NCBI RefSeq assembly: GCF_000376985.1
Contig: NZ_AQYA01000025.1
Location: forward strand, 1-64,000
Direction: 5' to 3'
DNA length: 64,000 bases
DNA from: Streptococcus henryi DSM 19005
GTDB taxonomy: Bacteria > Bacillota > Bacilli > Lactobacillales > Streptococcaceae
The position numbers and the translations under genes are program-made. Below, piece by piece: positions 9,399 to 19,159 of this stretch. The notes under the pieces are model-generated. The model did not search any database, was not told the origin of the DNA, and worked only from the letters and a program-made list of their open reading frames with translations. The number at the start of each line of letters is the position of its first letter. Positions within the stretch are counted from its first letter, which is position 1.

Positions 9399-10451
9399 AT
9401 GACTAACACTAAAAATGTAATCCTTAGTGCTCAAGATGTGGTCGTGGAATTTGACGTTCGTGATCGTGTCTTGACTGCTATTCGTAATATTTCAGTTGAT
9501 CTCTACGAAGGAGAAGTCCTTGCTGTCGTAGGAGAATCTGGGAGTGGAAAATCTGTTTTGACCAAAACCTTTACAGGAATGTTGGAGTCTAATGGTCGTA
9601 TTGCCAATGGCTCTATCAAGTATCGTGGTCAAGAATTAACAGAATTAAAAAGTCATAGCGACTGGGAAAAAATTCGCGGTGGAAAAATTGCGACGATTTT
9701 CCAGGATCCTATGACCAGTCTTGATCCCATTCAAACAATTGGTTTTCAAATCACTGAAGTTATTATAAAACACCAAGGTAAAACAAAAGCTGAAGCTAAA
9801 AAATTAGCTATCGACTACATGGAAAAAGTTGGTATCCCTGAAGCTGAAAAACGTTTTAATGAGTACCCATTCCAGTATTCTGGTGGTATGCGCCAACGTA
9901 TCGTAATCGCTATTGCCTTGGCATGTAAGCCTGATGTTTTAATCTGTGATGAACCAACAACAGCTCTTGATGTAACTATTCAAGCTCAAATCATTGATTT
10001 GCTTAAAAATTTGCAAAAAGAATACAACTTTACAACTATCTTCATTACTCATGATCTTGGTGTAGTAGCAAGTATTGCAGATAAAGTTGCAGTTATGTAT
10101 GCTGGTGATATTGTGGAGTATGGTACTGTTGAAGAAATTTTTTATGATCCAAAACATCCATACACATGGAGTTTGCTTTCAAGCCTGCCACAATTAGCTG
10201 ATGAAAAGGGTGTGCTCTTCTCAATTCCAGGAACACCTCCATCATTATATACACCTATTAAAGGCGATGCTTTTGCACCACGTTCACGTTATGCTATGAA
10301 GATTGACTTTGAGGAAGACGTTCCAAAATTTGCAGTATCTGAAACGCATTGGGCAAAAACTTGGTTGCTCCATCCAGATGCACCAAAAGTTGAAAAACCA
10401 GAGGTTATTCAGGATTTGCATCAAAAAATTTCTCAAAAAATGAGTAATTAG
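9399..10451 (+). CDS. amiE: Oligopeptide ABC transporter ATPase AmiE
   Basis: A 350-residue ATPase that powers peptide import together with AmiF. Walker A GESGSGKS is at residues 45-52, the signature S-G-G-M-R-Q-R and Walker B L-I-C-D-E-P are present, and the C-terminal OppD/F-type extension is retained. It follows amiD by 8 nt with a GGAG ribosome site. Confidence 0.92.
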   Translation: MTNTKNVILSAQDVVVEFDVRDRVLTAIRNISVDLYEGEVLAVVGESGSGKSVLTKTFTGMLESNGRIANGSIKYRGQELTELKSHSDWEKIRGGKIATIFQDPMTSLDPIQTIGFQITEVIIKHQGKTKAEAKKLAIDYMEKVGIPEAEKRFNEYPFQYSGGMRQRIVIAIALACKPDVLICDEPTTALDVTIQAQIIDLLKNLQKEYNFTTIFITHDLGVVASIADKVAVMYAGDIVEYGTVEEIFYDPKHPYTWSLLSSLPQLADEKGVLFSIPGTPPSLYTPIKGDAFAPRSRYAMKIDFEEDVPKFAVSETHWAKTWLLHPDAPKVEKPEVIQDLHQKISQKMSN

Positions 10452-10461
10452 GAGGAAGGAA

Positions 10462-11388
10462 ATGACTGAAAAGTTAGTCGAAATTAAAGATTTAGAAATT
10501 TCCTTCGGTGAAGGAAAGAAGAAATTTGTAGCTGTTAAAAATGCTAATTTCTTCATTAACAAAGGGGAGACATTCTCTCTTGTAGGTGAGTCAGGTTCAG
10601 GAAAAACAACTATTGGACGTGCTATCATTGGATTAAATGAAACAAGTGGTGGAGACATTCTTTACAACGGGAAACGTATTAATGGTAAGAAAACCAAAGC
10701 TGAGCACAACGAACTTATCTCAAAAATCCAAATGATTTTTCAAGATCCAGCAGCTAGCTTAAATGAGCGTGCAACTGTTGACTATATCATTTCTGAAGGT
10801 CTTTATAATTTTAATCTTTTCAAAGATGAAGAAGATCGTAAGAAGAAAGTTACAGACATGATGACAGAAGTTGGACTTCTTGCAGAACATTTGACACGTT
10901 ACCCACATGAGTTTTCAGGTGGACAACGACAACGTATTGGTATCGCGCGTGCACTCGTTATGGATCCAGAATTTGTCATCGCTGATGAGCCAATTTCAGC
11001 TTTGGATGTTTCAGTTCGTGCACAAGTTCTTAATCTTTTGAAAAAAATTCAAAAAGAAAAAGGCTTGACTTACCTCTTTGTTGCCCATGACCTATCAGTT
11101 GTACGTTTTATCTCAGATCGTATCGCTGTTATTCATAAGGGAGTTATTGTTGAAGTTGCTGAAACAGAGGAGCTCTTCCGCAATCCAATTCACCCTTATA
11201 CACGCTCCCTTCTTTCTGCTGTACCAATTCCAGATCCAATCTTGGAACGACAGAAAGAACTAATCGTTTACGATCCAAGTCAGCATGACTATTCTACAGA
11301 CGAACCTGAAATGGTTGAAATTACTCCAGGTCACTTTGTTTGGGGAAATAAAGCTGAAATGGCTGAATACCGTAAAAAATTGAACTAA
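10462..11388 (+). CDS. amiF: Oligopeptide ABC transporter ATPase AmiF
   Basis: A 308-residue ATPase partner of AmiE. Walker A GESGSGKT is at 42-49, the signature S-G-G-Q-R-Q-R and Walker B V-I-A-D-E-P are visible, and the OppF-type C-terminus ends the protein. It is the last gene of the ami operon and is followed by a good terminator. Confidence 0.92.
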   Translation: MTEKLVEIKDLEISFGEGKKKFVAVKNANFFINKGETFSLVGESGSGKTTIGRAIIGLNETSGGDILYNGKRINGKKTKAEHNELISKIQMIFQDPAASLNERATVDYIISEGLYNFNLFKDEEDRKKKVTDMMTEVGLLAEHLTRYPHEFSGGQRQRIGIARALVMDPEFVIADEPISALDVSVRAQVLNLLKKIQKEKGLTYLFVAHDLSVVRFISDRIAVIHKGVIVEVAETEELFRNPIHPYTRSLLSAVPIPDPILERQKELIVYDPSQHDYSTDEPEMVEITPGHFVWGNKAEMAEYRKKLN

Positions 11389-11396
11389 CAAAGCGA

Positions 11397-11427
11397 AACA
11401 ACTTAGTGAATACTAGGTTGTTTTTTT
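11397..11427 (+). terminator. ami operon terminator
   Basis: AACAACTTAGT (11397-11407) pairs with ACTAGGTTGTT (11412-11422) with one G-U pair and a GAAT loop, followed by a T-tract. Confidence 0.85.
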
Positions 11428-11493
11428 ACGATCTAATAATGATTAAACAGAATAATATACAGTAAAACACTAATATTTGACAATAAATAAAAT

Positions 11494-11553
11494 AATTTTG
11501 AAAAAATATTCAAAAAGTGTTGACATACGACAATAAAGTGAGTATAATTATAC
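11494..11553 (+). promoter_or_regulatory. argG promoter with palindrome over the -10
   Basis: TTGACA (11520-11525), 17 nt, TATAAT (11543-11548): a consensus promoter. The perfect palindrome GTATAATTATAC (11542-11553) covers the -10 and resembles an ArgR/AhrC half-site pair. A 12/15 CodY-like box lies at 11494-11508. Regulator identities are inferred. Confidence 0.75.
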
Positions 11554-11593
11554 ACATAAGTTGATAAAAATAAGTTAAGAAAAGAGAAATCCT

Positions 11594-12784
11594 ATGTCAA
11601 AAGAAAAAGTTATCCTTGCTTACTCTGGTGGTCTTGATACCTCAGTTGCTATTACATGGCTTAAAAAAGATTATGATGTTATCGCTGTTTGTATGGATGT
11701 CGGCGAAGGTAAAGACCTTGATTTTATCCATGACAAAGCACTTACAGTCGGAGCAATCGAATCTTACGTGCTTGACGTAAAAGATGAGTTTGCTGAAGAG
11801 TATGTTCTACCAGCGCTTCAAGCTCATGCTTACTATGAACAAAAATACCCATTGGTGTCAGCACTTAGCCGTCCAATCATTTCTAAAAAATTGGTTGAAA
11901 TTGCCCATAAAACTGGTGCAACAACAATTGCTCACGGATGTACTGGTAAAGGTAATGACCAAGTTCGTTTCGAAGTTGCTATTGCAGCACTTGATCCAAG
12001 TTTGAAAGTAGTAGCTCCGGTTCGTGAATGGAAATGGTCACGTGAAGAAGAAATTGAGTACGCTAAAGCAAACGGTGTTCCAGTTCCAGCTAACCTTGAC
12101 AACCCATATTCAGTAGACCAAAACCTTTGGGGACGTGCTAATGAATGTGGTGTCCTTGAAAATCCATGGAACGAAGCTCCAGAAGAAGCATTTGGAATCA
12201 CAACTTCACCTGAACAAGCTCCTGACACACCTGAATATGTTGAAATTGAATTTAAAGCAGGTAAACCAGTTGCTATCAATGGTGAAGAAATGAAACTTGC
12301 TGATCTTATTCAAAAATTGAATGTTATTGCAGGTGCTCACGGTGTTGGACGTATCGACCACGTTGAAAACCGTTTGGTAGGTATTAAATCACGTGAAATC
12401 TACGAATGTCCAGGTGCTATTACACTCTTGACAGCTCACAAAGAAATCGAAGATTTGACTTTGGTACGTGAAGTATCACATTTCAAACCAATCCTTGAAA
12501 ATGAATTGTCAAACCTTATCTACAATGCTTTGTGGTTCAGCCCAGCAACAGAAGCTATCATTGCCTACATCAAAGAAACACAAAAAGTTGTTAATGGTAC
12601 TGCCAAAGTGAAACTTTACAAAGGTCATGCTCAAGTTGTTGCACGTAAATCACCAAACTCATTGTATGATGAAAACTTGGCTACTTACACATCAGCTGAC
12701 AGTTTTGATCAAGATGCAGCAGTAGGTTTCATCAAACTTTGGGGACTTCCAACTCAGGTTAACTCACAAGTGAACAACAAATAA
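11594..12784 (+). CDS. argG: Argininosuccinate synthase
   Basis: This 396-residue cytoplasmic enzyme joins citrulline and aspartate using ATP, the next-to-last step of arginine synthesis. The N-terminal ATP pyrophosphatase P-loop AYSGGLDTS is at residues 9-17, followed by the conserved [12 protein letters not shown] segment. Length matches the family. argH follows, but a gap of nearly 400 nt with its own transcript signals lies between, so the two genes are not a simple operon. Confidence 0.96.
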   Translation: MSKEKVILAYSGGLDTSVAITWLKKDYDVIAVCMDVGEGKDLDFIHDKALTVGAIESYVLDVKDEFAEEYVLPALQAHAYYEQKYPLVSALSRPIISKKLVEIAHKTGATTIAHGCTGKGNDQVRFEVAIAALDPSLKVVAPVREWKWSREEEIEYAKANGVPVPANLDNPYSVDQNLWGRANECGVLENPWNEAPEEAFGITTSPEQAPDTPEYVEIEFKAGKPVAINGEEMKLADLIQKLNVIAGAHGVGRIDHVENRLVGIKSREIYECPGAITLLTAHKEIEDLTLVREVSHFKPILENELSNLIYNALWFSPATEAIIAYIKETQKVVNGTAKVKLYKGHAQVVARKSPNSLYDENLATYTSADSFDQDAAVGFIKLWGLPTQVNSQVNNK

Positions 12785-12803
12785 ATCAGAATATAATCCT
12801 AAT

Positions 12804-13098
12804 TAAATAAGGAAAGGCAGTTTCTAAGGTGATGATTTTGAGATAAATCTAGGAATTGAGCTGAAGATAATACTGAGGTATATCGAGGCGAAAATGACGA
12901 CGAGTTATGAAAAAATCAGCCCTTAGATATCAGATAAAAGGGGTCAGAGAGCCCCATCTGAGACTCTTTTCTTATAACTTACAACTCTCGTTAAGGTGTT
13001 CAGAGAGGCATCTCGAGCTTAAATAATGATATCCAGTGAGAATCATTTAAGAAATTGCCCTGTGAGGTGAAAAATAGCTAGAGAAATCTAGCTTTTTT
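12804..13098 (+). ncRNA. Probable structured non-coding RNA between argG and argH
   Basis: A TATAAT at 12792-12797, with a GTGAAC -35 inside the argG end, starts a stretch of about 290 nt with no gene. It ends in a perfect terminator (13076-13093, loop GAAA, then T6). Long-range pairs close it: 12816-12825 with 13050-13059 (10 bp, one G-U) and 12832-12837 with 13041-13046. Inside are 12903-12908 with 12974-12979, a CAGAT/ATCTG hairpin with a GGGG/CCCC inner stem at about 12931-12960, and CTCTC/GAGAG. I do not recognise it as a T-box, lysine riboswitch, RNase P RNA or tmRNA. The long-range closure and size leave a 6S-like RNA possible. Confidence 0.6.
13076..13098 (+). terminator. Terminator of the argG-argH intergenic RNA
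   Basis: AGCTAGA (13076-13082), loop GAAA, TCTAGCT (13087-13093), then T6. It lies upstream of the argH promoter, so the intergenic RNA is a separate transcript. Confidence 0.85.
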
Positions 13099-13111
13099 GA
13101 TTAGATGAATA

Positions 13112-13140
13112 TTCCGAAAAAATTTAAAATAAGTTATAAT
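13112..13140 (+). promoter_or_regulatory. argH promoter
   Basis: TATAAT at 13135-13140 with a weak TTCCGA at 13112-13117 (17-nt spacing), downstream of the preceding terminator and 37 nt before the ATG. Confidence 0.6.
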
Positions 13141-13176
13141 AAGAAAAACAAAATAAGATAAGAAAAGAGAGCTATT

Positions 13177-14565
13177 ATGGCTAATAATGAAAATCATAAA
13201 TTGTGGGGTGGACGTTTTGAAGCCAGTCTTGAGAAATGGGTAGAAGAATTTGGTGCTTCTATTACTTTCGACCAAAAAATGGCTGAGTTTGACCTCAAGG
13301 GATCAATTGCCCATGTAACCATGCTGGGCCAAACAGGAATTATTCCTAAGGAGGACGCTCAAGCGATCAAGGCTGGATTAGAAGAGTTGCTGGAAGAGTA
13401 TAAGGCTGGTCAATTGGAATTTGATGTTATCAATGAGGACATCCATATGAACATGGAATCACTTTTAACAGCTAAAATTGGTCCAGTTGCAGGTAAATTG
13501 CACACAGCGCGTTCACGTAATGACCAAGTGGCGACAGATATGCACCTTTACCTTAAGGCAAAATTAGCCGAAGTTATCGAAAAGCTAGCTAACTTGCGTT
13601 CTGTTTTGGTTAAATTGGCTGAGGAGCATACCTATACCATCATGCCAGGTTACACCCACTTGCAGCATGCGCAGCCAATTTCCTTCGGTCACCATCTCAT
13701 GGCTTATTACAACATGTTCACTCGTGACAGCGAACGTTTTGAATTCAACGTTAAGCATGCGGATATTTCACCCTTAGGTGCAGCTGCCTTGGCAGGAACA
13801 ACCTTCCCTATTGACCGAGAGTTGACAACGGAGCTTATGGGCTTTGCCAAACCTTACAGCAACTCTCTTGATGCTGTGTCTGACCGTGATTTTATCTTGG
13901 AATTCTTATCAAACAGTTCAATCCTTATGATGCACATGAGCCGTATCTGTGAGGAAATCATTAACTGGTGTTCTAATGAGTTCAAATTTGTTACTTTGTC
14001 AGACACCTTCTCAACAGGATCTTCTATCATGCCACAGAAGAAGAATCCAGATATGGCGGAGCTTATCCGTGGTAAGTCAGGACGTGTTTACGGTAATTTA
14101 ATCGGTCTTTTGACGGTTATGAAGTCTCTTCCTTTGGCTTACAACAAGGACCTTCAAGAGGATAAGGAAGGTATGTTTGATACTGCTGAGACTATCACTG
14201 TTGCCATTGATATTTTGGCAGGCATGCTTGAGACAATGACTGTTAATGATGCTCATATGGCTGAGTCAACAGAAAAAGACTTTTCAAATGCGACTGAGTT
14301 AGCGGATTATTTAGCAGCCAAAGGCCTTCCTTTCCGTGAAGCCCATGAAATTGTTGGGAAATTGGTCTTGGAATGTACTAAAGCTGGTTACTATCTTCAA
14401 GATGTACCATTTGAACGCTACCAGGAAATTTCAAACTTGATTGAAGAAGATATCTATGTGACTCTTCAATCTAAGACAGCAGTAGAGCGTCGTAATTCTC
14501 TTGGTGGAACAGGCTTCGATCAGGTCAAATGGCAGGTTGCACAGGCTAAACAAGATTTGACATAA
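13177..14565 (+). CDS. argH: Argininosuccinate lyase
   Basis: This 462-residue enzyme splits argininosuccinate into arginine and fumarate, the last step of arginine synthesis. It belongs to the fumarase/aspartase superfamily; the signature [11 protein letters not shown] is near residue 285 and the substrate-binding H-T-A-R-S-R-N-D-Q motif near 110. The start follows AAGAGAGCT. It has its own promoter and a terminator before rnpA. Confidence 0.96.
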   Translation: MANNENHKLWGGRFEASLEKWVEEFGASITFDQKMAEFDLKGSIAHVTMLGQTGIIPKEDAQAIKAGLEELLEEYKAGQLEFDVINEDIHMNMESLLTAKIGPVAGKLHTARSRNDQVATDMHLYLKAKLAEVIEKLANLRSVLVKLAEEHTYTIMPGYTHLQHAQPISFGHHLMAYYNMFTRDSERFEFNVKHADISPLGAAALAGTTFPIDRELTTELMGFAKPYSNSLDAVSDRDFILEFLSNSSILMMHMSRICEEIINWCSNEFKFVTLSDTFSTGSSIMPQKKNPDMAELIRGKSGRVYGNLIGLLTVMKSLPLAYNKDLQEDKEGMFDTAETITVAIDILAGMLETMTVNDAHMAESTEKDFSNATELADYLAAKGLPFREAHEIVGKLVLECTKAGYYLQDVPFERYQEISNLIEEDIYVTLQSKTAVERRNSLGGTGFDQVKWQVAQAKQDLT

Positions 14566-14586
14566 AAATTGACATATAATTGTAAT

Positions 14587-14620
14587 AAAAGCCGAAATCT
14601 TAAGGGGTTGAGGCTTTTTT
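14587..14620 (+). terminator. argH terminator
   Basis: AAAAGCC pairs with GGCTTTT across an 18-nt loop, and a T-run follows. Confidence 0.6.
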
Positions 14621-14630
14621 CAATTTTGTG

Positions 14631-14639
14631 GTATAATAG
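14631..14639 (+). promoter_or_regulatory. rnpA-yidC-khpB promoter (extended -10)
   Basis: TGGTATAAT lies about 30 nt upstream of the rnpA GTG, immediately after the argH terminator. Confidence 0.65.
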
Positions 14640-14664
14640 GAGTAATTTAGAATGGAGTCGTGCG

Positions 14665-15024
14665 GTGAAGAAAAGCTTTCGTGTCAAAAGTGACAAGGAT
14701 TTTCAAGCAATTTTTGATAAGGGAACGAGTGTTGCCAATCGAAAGTTTGTTGTTTATCAGTTAAAAAAGGATCAGAAGCATTATCGTGTCGGGCTTTCTG
14801 TTAGTAAGAAACTTGGTAACGCTGTCACTCGTAATGCGATTAAGCGTAAAATACGACATGTGATTATGGAATTCTCCCCTTATCTAACAAATCATGATTT
14901 TGTTATTATTGCACGTAAGGGTGTAGAAGAGCTAGATTATCATGAAATGAAGAAGAATTTGAAACATGTCTTAAAACTAGCAAAACTCTATCAGAAAGGT
15001 TCAGATTGTGAAAAAGAAAATTAA
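14665..15024 (+). CDS. rnpA: Ribonuclease P protein component
   Basis: A basic protein of 120 residues that binds RNase P RNA and helps 5' maturation of tRNA. The start was set at the GTG of 14665 (V-K-K-S-F-R-V), with GGAG seven bases before, because family members begin K-K-x-x-R-V-K. The frame extends further upstream but that part crosses the promoter and terminator. The RNA-binding R-N-A-I-K-R-K-I-R motif is present. Its end overlaps yidC by 17 nt, so the two are probably translationally coupled. Confidence 0.93.
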   Translation: MKKSFRVKSDKDFQAIFDKGTSVANRKFVVYQLKKDQKHYRVGLSVSKKLGNAVTRNAIKRKIRHVIMEFSPYLTNHDFVIIARKGVEELDYHEMKKNLKHVLKLAKLYQKGSDCEKEN

Positions 15025-15823
15025 ATTAGCCGGTTTAGTAAGCTTTGCATTGGTTTTTCTAGCAGCTTGCGGCCGTGGTGAAGTTACTAGCTCCTCTAGC
15101 AATGGTTGGGAGCAGTTGGTCTACCTTTTTGCTGAGGCAATTCGCTTCTTATCTTTTGGTGGCTCAACTGGGATCGGTATTATTTTATTTACCCTTATCG
15201 TTCGAGCTATCTTGATGCCACTCTTTAATATTCAAATTAAGTCTGGTCAGAAAATGCAGGATTTACAGCCTGAATTGCGTGCTCTTCAGGCTAAGTATCC
15301 TGGAAAAGATATGGATAGTCGAGCAAAATTAGCTGAAGAGAGTCAGGCACTCTATAAGAAATATGGCGTCAATCCTTTTTCAAGCATGTTGCCGCTACTT
15401 ATTCAGTTGCCGGTCATGTTTGCGCTCTTTCAAGCACTGAGTCGTGTAGCATTTTTGAAAACTGGACATTTCCTCTGGTTGGATTTGTCACTTCGAGATC
15501 CCTATTTGATTCTTCCTGTTTTAGCTGCCATTTTCACTTTCTTATCTTCTTGGTTATCGAATAAGGCTGCTAAAGAACAAAATACTGTTATGATCATTAT
15601 GACAGTAGTAATGCCGATAATGATTTTCTTTATGGGATTTGGTTTGGCTTCGGGGGTAGTTCTTTATTGGACTGTTTCAAATGCCTTTCAAGTTTTCCAA
15701 ATTCTCTTGTTGAACAATCCATTTAAGATTATCGCTCAGCGATTGGAAGCCGAAAAAGCCGAAAAAGATCGTGCCGCTAAAATCCGTCGTGCCAAGAAAA
15801 AAGCGCAAAAGCAAAGGAAATAA
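15008..15823 (+). CDS. yidC: Membrane protein insertase YidC (Oxa1 family, lipoprotein form)
   Basis: A 271-residue lipoprotein insertase that helps Sec-dependent and independent insertion of membrane proteins. It has a GTG start inside rnpA, a lipobox L-A-A-C at about residues 18-21, then five hydrophobic segments and a basic C-terminus (K-K-A-Q-K-Q-R-K) of the kind that contacts ribosomes. The order rnpA-yidC-khpB is conserved in streptococci. Streptococci have two YidC paralogs; which one this is was not resolved. Confidence 0.93.
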   Translation: MKKKIKLAGLVSFALVFLAACGRGEVTSSSSNGWEQLVYLFAEAIRFLSFGGSTGIGIILFTLIVRAILMPLFNIQIKSGQKMQDLQPELRALQAKYPGKDMDSRAKLAEESQALYKKYGVNPFSSMLPLLIQLPVMFALFQALSRVAFLKTGHFLWLDLSLRDPYLILPVLAAIFTFLSSWLSNKAAKEQNTVMIIMTVVMPIMIFFMGFGLASGVVLYWTVSNAFQVFQILLLNNPFKIIAQRLEAEKAEKDRAAKIRRAKKKAQKQRK

Positions 15824-15835
15824 GGAGTTAGGATT

Positions 15836-16831
15836 ATGGTTATATTCACAGGACGTACTGTCGAAGAAGCTATTGAAAAAGGATTATCAGAGTTACAACT
15901 TTCTCGTTTGAAAGCCCATATTAAAGTCGTTTCTCGTGAGAAGAAAGGTTTTCTTGGTTTTGGAAAACAACCTGCTCAAGTAGATATCGAAGGAATCAGT
16001 GAGACTACTGTTCATAAGGCTGATCAAAAAGCTGTAAAGGGTGTACCAGATGCTATCAATGATCTTAACGCACCTGTTTCATCAAAATTAGAAGATACTA
16101 TCGAGTTGAGTAAAGTAACAGATGCTATCAAGAAATTTGAAGAGACAGGTCAAGTTATTGATGATTCTGTCAAGGAAGCTATCCTTGAGAATAAGAAACA
16201 GCCTCAAACAATTCTAGAAGAAACAAATATTTCGGATATTATTGAAACAGCTGAAGAGCCAGAGGTTCAAGAGCTTGTTGCTGAAGTTGCAGTAGAGTCA
16301 CAGAGTGGAGAAGAGCAATCCTTTGAAGCTTTTGTTGCCAGCGAGTTTGCAAATGAGAAGGAAACTTTGAGCACTGATATTGAAAAAGCTGCGCAGGAAG
16401 TTTCTGATTATGTGAAGAAGATTATTTATGAAATGGATGTTGAGGCTAGTATTGAAACAAGCCACAATCGTCGTCAGATTAATCTTCAAATCGAAACTCC
16501 AGAGGCTGGTCGTGTTATTGGCTACCACGGAAAGGTATTAAAATCTCTCCAATTATTAGCACAGAATTTCTTGCATGACCGTTATTCTAAGAATTTCTCT
16601 GTTATTCTCAATGTTCACGATTATGTGGAACATCGTACGGAAACTTTGATTGAATTTACCAAAAAAGCTGCTAGTCGTGTGCTGGAAACTGGTAAAGATT
16701 ATGTCATGGATCCAATGAGCAATAATGAACGCAAAATTGTCCACAAGACTGTAACAGGAATTGATGGTGTTGAGAGTTACTCTGAAGGTAACGATCCTAA
16801 TCGTTATGTTGTTGTTAGTTTGCTTAAATAA
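15836..16831 (+). CDS. khpB: RNA-binding protein KhpB (Jag/EloR)
   Basis: A 331-residue RNA-binding regulator of cell elongation in streptococci, partner of KhpA. It has a Jag_N domain at about 1-50 with the K-K-G-F-L-G-F-G motif, a long acidic variable linker to about 190, then KH (about 190-260, with the G-R-V-I-G-Y-H-G-K loop) and R3H (about 265-331). It is the last gene of the rnpA operon and is followed by a strong terminator. Confidence 0.93.
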   Translation: MVIFTGRTVEEAIEKGLSELQLSRLKAHIKVVSREKKGFLGFGKQPAQVDIEGISETTVHKADQKAVKGVPDAINDLNAPVSSKLEDTIELSKVTDAIKKFEETGQVIDDSVKEAILENKKQPQTILEETNISDIIETAEEPEVQELVAEVAVESQSGEEQSFEAFVASEFANEKETLSTDIEKAAQEVSDYVKKIIYEMDVEASIETSHNRRQINLQIETPEAGRVIGYHGKVLKSLQLLAQNFLHDRYSKNFSVILNVHDYVEHRTETLIEFTKKAASRVLETGKDYVMDPMSNNERKIVHKTVTGIDGVESYSEGNDPNRYVVVSLLK

Positions 16832-16841
16832 GATGAAGAAG

Positions 16842-16867
16842 CTCTGCCCTTTGGGTGGAGTTTTTTT
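16842..16867 (+). terminator. khpB terminator
   Basis: CTCTGCCC (16842-16849), loop TTT, GGGTGGAG (16853-16860), then T7. Confidence 0.85.
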
Positions 16868-16900
16868 GACCTCTTGGGCTCAATTTTTGACCACTTAGCT
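16863..16900 (+). promoter_or_regulatory. Two direct repeats 21 bp apart, candidate LytTR-regulator binding site
   Basis: TTTTTGACCTCTTGGGCT (16863-16880) and TTTTTGACCACTTAGCT (16884-16900) are near-identical, with the GACC cores 21 bp apart (two helical turns). LytTR-domain regulators bind such paired direct repeats. They lie directly upstream of the promoter of the operon that encodes a LytTR regulator, so autoregulation is likely. Confidence 0.6.
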
Positions 16901-16908
16901 AGAATCAG

Positions 16909-16937
16909 GTCACAGCTCTGCTATTTTTTGATAAGAT
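16909..16937 (+). promoter_or_regulatory. Promoter of the ABC-LytTR-DUF3021 operon
   Basis: GTCACA, 17 nt, TAAGAT (16932-16937) preceded by TGA. The spacer carries GCTCTGCTATTT, a word also found in the rpmH and rpsO promoters. The weak -35 suits an activated promoter. Confidence 0.5.
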
Positions 16938-16959
16938 ACAGGTGTGGAGGTGAGATAGG

Positions 16960-17817
16960 ATGCTAATTCAAACAAAAAATTTAAGCAAGAAATATGGTGA
17001 TAAGCTTGTTGTTGATAATCTCAATCTGGAAGTTCCTAAGGGCAGTTTGGTAGCCTACATTGGGACTAATGGAGCGGGAAAATCAACCACTATCAAGATG
17101 ATAACAGGTCTGCTTGCACCGACTTCAGGTCAGGTAGTGGTCAAGAAAGATTTGAGGATTGGGATTGTCTTCCAAGACAGTGTCCTAGATTCAGGGCTGA
17201 CGGTTAAGGCTAATCTCAGGCATCGTGCTAAGCTCTATCACCGTTTTGATAAGGCCTGGTTCGATCACTTGCTTGAGTTAACAGAAGTGACTAGTCTTCT
17301 TAATCAAAAATACGGCACCTTGTCTGGTGGTCAACGTAGACGGGTTGATATTGCGCGTGCTCTACTCAACAAACCCGATTTGCTCTTCTTGGATGAGCCG
17401 ACAACTGGTCTGGATGTTCAAACGCGTCAGATGATCTGGCAGCTTCTTAATCGTTTGAAGAAGGAGCAGGGCATGACCATTTTTCTGACAACCCATTATC
17501 TGGAGGAAGCTGAAAATGCAGATATGACCTATGTGATTGATAGGGGGCGACTTTTGGCAAAAGGCAGAGCTTTTGACTTAATCAAGGAATATGCAAAGAG
17601 TCAATTAGTCTTAAAACTTAAAGATACTCAAGCAATAGATTATCTGAATTATTCAGTAAGTGAGGAAGAATCAGGCTATGTCATTGAAGGATTATCTTCT
17701 CAAGAAGCCATTGACTTGCTCTACCAACACAGGGCTATTATTCAAGATTTTGAGTTTAAAGAAGGTAGTATTAATGAGGCCTTTATTGCCATTACAGGAA
17801 GGGAGATTCAATCATGA
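16960..17817 (+). CDS. ABC transporter ATP-binding protein
   Basis: A 285-residue ATPase of the drug/antibiotic exporter type (DrrA-like). Walker A G-T-N-G-A-G-K-S-T is at about 37-45, the signature L-S-G-G-Q-R-R-R and Walker B L-L-F-L-D-E-P are present. A strong GGAGGTGAGATAGG leads to the ATG. It overlaps the permease gene by 4 nt. The substrate is unknown. Confidence 0.88.
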   Translation: MLIQTKNLSKKYGDKLVVDNLNLEVPKGSLVAYIGTNGAGKSTTIKMITGLLAPTSGQVVVKKDLRIGIVFQDSVLDSGLTVKANLRHRAKLYHRFDKAWFDHLLELTEVTSLLNQKYGTLSGGQRRRVDIARALLNKPDLLFLDEPTTGLDVQTRQMIWQLLNRLKKEQGMTIFLTTHYLEEAENADMTYVIDRGRLLAKGRAFDLIKEYAKSQLVLKLKDTQAIDYLNYSVSEEESGYVIEGLSSQEAIDLLYQHRAIIQDFEFKEGSINEAFIAITGREIQS

Positions 17818-18674
17818 TTGCAACTATTAGACGGCAATTAGCTCTTTATTTTAGCAACAGAGCCAGCGTCTTTTTCTCTCTCATGGGAGCCTGGATTGCC
17901 TTTGCTCTTTACATCATCTTTCTTCAAAAAAATATGTTAGATGCCTGGTCAGCAGCTAGTCATCCTGAGGAAATGCTTGATATGTGGGTTATGGGTGGGA
18001 CTTTAGCTGTTACTAGCGTAACGACAACCTGGACGGGAGTTTCTCGTTTGATTAAGGACAAGGAAAATCACCAATTTGACGATTTCTTACTAACAGGTAG
18101 ATCAAGCTTTGAGCTCCATCTTGGTTATCTTATTAGTTCTAGCCTGATTGGTTTTGTTATGCAAGTTATCATGTTTGGTATTATGGCGGGTTACTTTTAT
18201 TGGCAGGACGGTCTGCTTATTGGCCTTGACAAATACCCTGCTCTTTTTGGGACCATGGTCTTAGCTTCTCTTTTGGGAGCCAGTCTAGGCCTGATTATTG
18301 GGCAATTCTTTAAAACAGTTGAAGCTAGTGAACGCTTTGCAGTCATTATTGGGACAGCCTCTGGTTTTCTAGTGGGTGTTTACATGCCAATCGGTGGCCT
18401 TCCCGATTTTGCTCAAACCGTCATCAAATTTACACCGGCAGCCTATGTCGCAGCAGCCTTTCGTCAAATTCTTATCGAAGATTCTTTGGTGGAATGGAGT
18501 CATTCAGGAATGGACGTTAAAGAGTTTTTGGGAATTGGATTAAAATGGAAGGAATTGACTAATCTTAATCAAAATATCAGCATCTTACTGGTTTTACTTG
18601 TGATCAGCTTATTTATTCTATTTATCTTGCTCTTGCAGAAAGATTTTAAAAAGGTTAAGATGGTAATGATGTGA
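17814..18674 (+). CDS. ABC-2 type transporter permease
   Basis: A 286-residue membrane protein with about six hydrophobic segments and ABC2_membrane character, forming an exporter with the ATPase encoded just upstream (ATGA overlap). Context with a LytTR regulator suggests export of a peptide, a toxic compound or a membrane-stress response. No substrate can be read from the sequence. Confidence 0.83.
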   Translation: MIATIRRQLALYFSNRASVFFSLMGAWIAFALYIIFLQKNMLDAWSAASHPEEMLDMWVMGGTLAVTSVTTTWTGVSRLIKDKENHQFDDFLLTGRSSFELHLGYLISSSLIGFVMQVIMFGIMAGYFYWQDGLLIGLDKYPALFGTMVLASLLGASLGLIIGQFFKTVEASERFAVIIGTASGFLVGVYMPIGGLPDFAQTVIKFTPAAYVAAAFRQILIEDSLVEWSHSGMDVKEFLGIGLKWKELTNLNQNISILLVLLVISLFILFILLLQKDFKKVKMVMM

Positions 18675-18689
18675 GTAAAGGAAGAGGAG

Positions 18690-19151
18690 ATGCCTGTGGA
18701 TATTCGTTTTGAAGAGGATAAAAGTTTAAAGGCTGATGCTATCGATGTTCTGGTCACTAGTCAGCTCTTAAGCCCTACTGTGCAGCAATTAATGGACTAT
18801 ATTGGACATTATCAGCTTGAAGCGCCAGCTATTCTCCCTATAAAAACTTCTGATAGAATTGAGATGCTTAAGGTTGATGACTTAGTATCAATTGATGTTG
18901 AGGGAACTAGCCTGATTTTAGATACCCTCAAGGGGCGTCACATTATTACTGAGCGACTTTATAAGTTTCAAGAGAGACTCAACAATCCTGATTTTGTTCA
19001 GGTCTCAAGGCATGGCATCATCAATATTCAGCATTTGGAAGCTCTAGAAGCTAGTTTTTCAGGCAATATGCTAGCCATCTTGACTGGGAAACGTAAGGTG
19101 GATGTGAGCAGACGCTACCTGAAAAATTTGGAAAAGCGTCTTGGATTGTGA
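18690..19151 (+). CDS. LytTR-family DNA-binding regulator
   Basis: A 153-residue stand-alone LytTR protein. Residues 1-45 have no receiver domain; the LytTR domain covers about 50-150, with F-V-Q-V-S-R-H-G-I-I-N-I and V-S-R-R-Y as typical core segments. Such proteins paired with a small membrane inhibitor form the LytTR regulatory systems (for example HdrRM and BrsRM of S. mutans). The next gene encodes a membrane protein, starting 9 nt after this stop. Direct repeats suitable for binding lie before the operon. Confidence 0.88.
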   Translation: MPVDIRFEEDKSLKADAIDVLVTSQLLSPTVQQLMDYIGHYQLEAPAILPIKTSDRIEMLKVDDLVSIDVEGTSLILDTLKGRHIITERLYKFQERLNNPDFVQVSRHGIINIQHLEALEASFSGNMLAILTGKRKVDVSRRYLKNLEKRLGL

Positions 19152-19159
19152 GGGAAGTC

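Noticed and set aside
12804-13098. T-box or lysine riboswitch controlling argH
   Set aside because: No T-box sequence (GGTGG antiterminator type) or L-box core was found, and a terminator plus separate promoter lie before argH.
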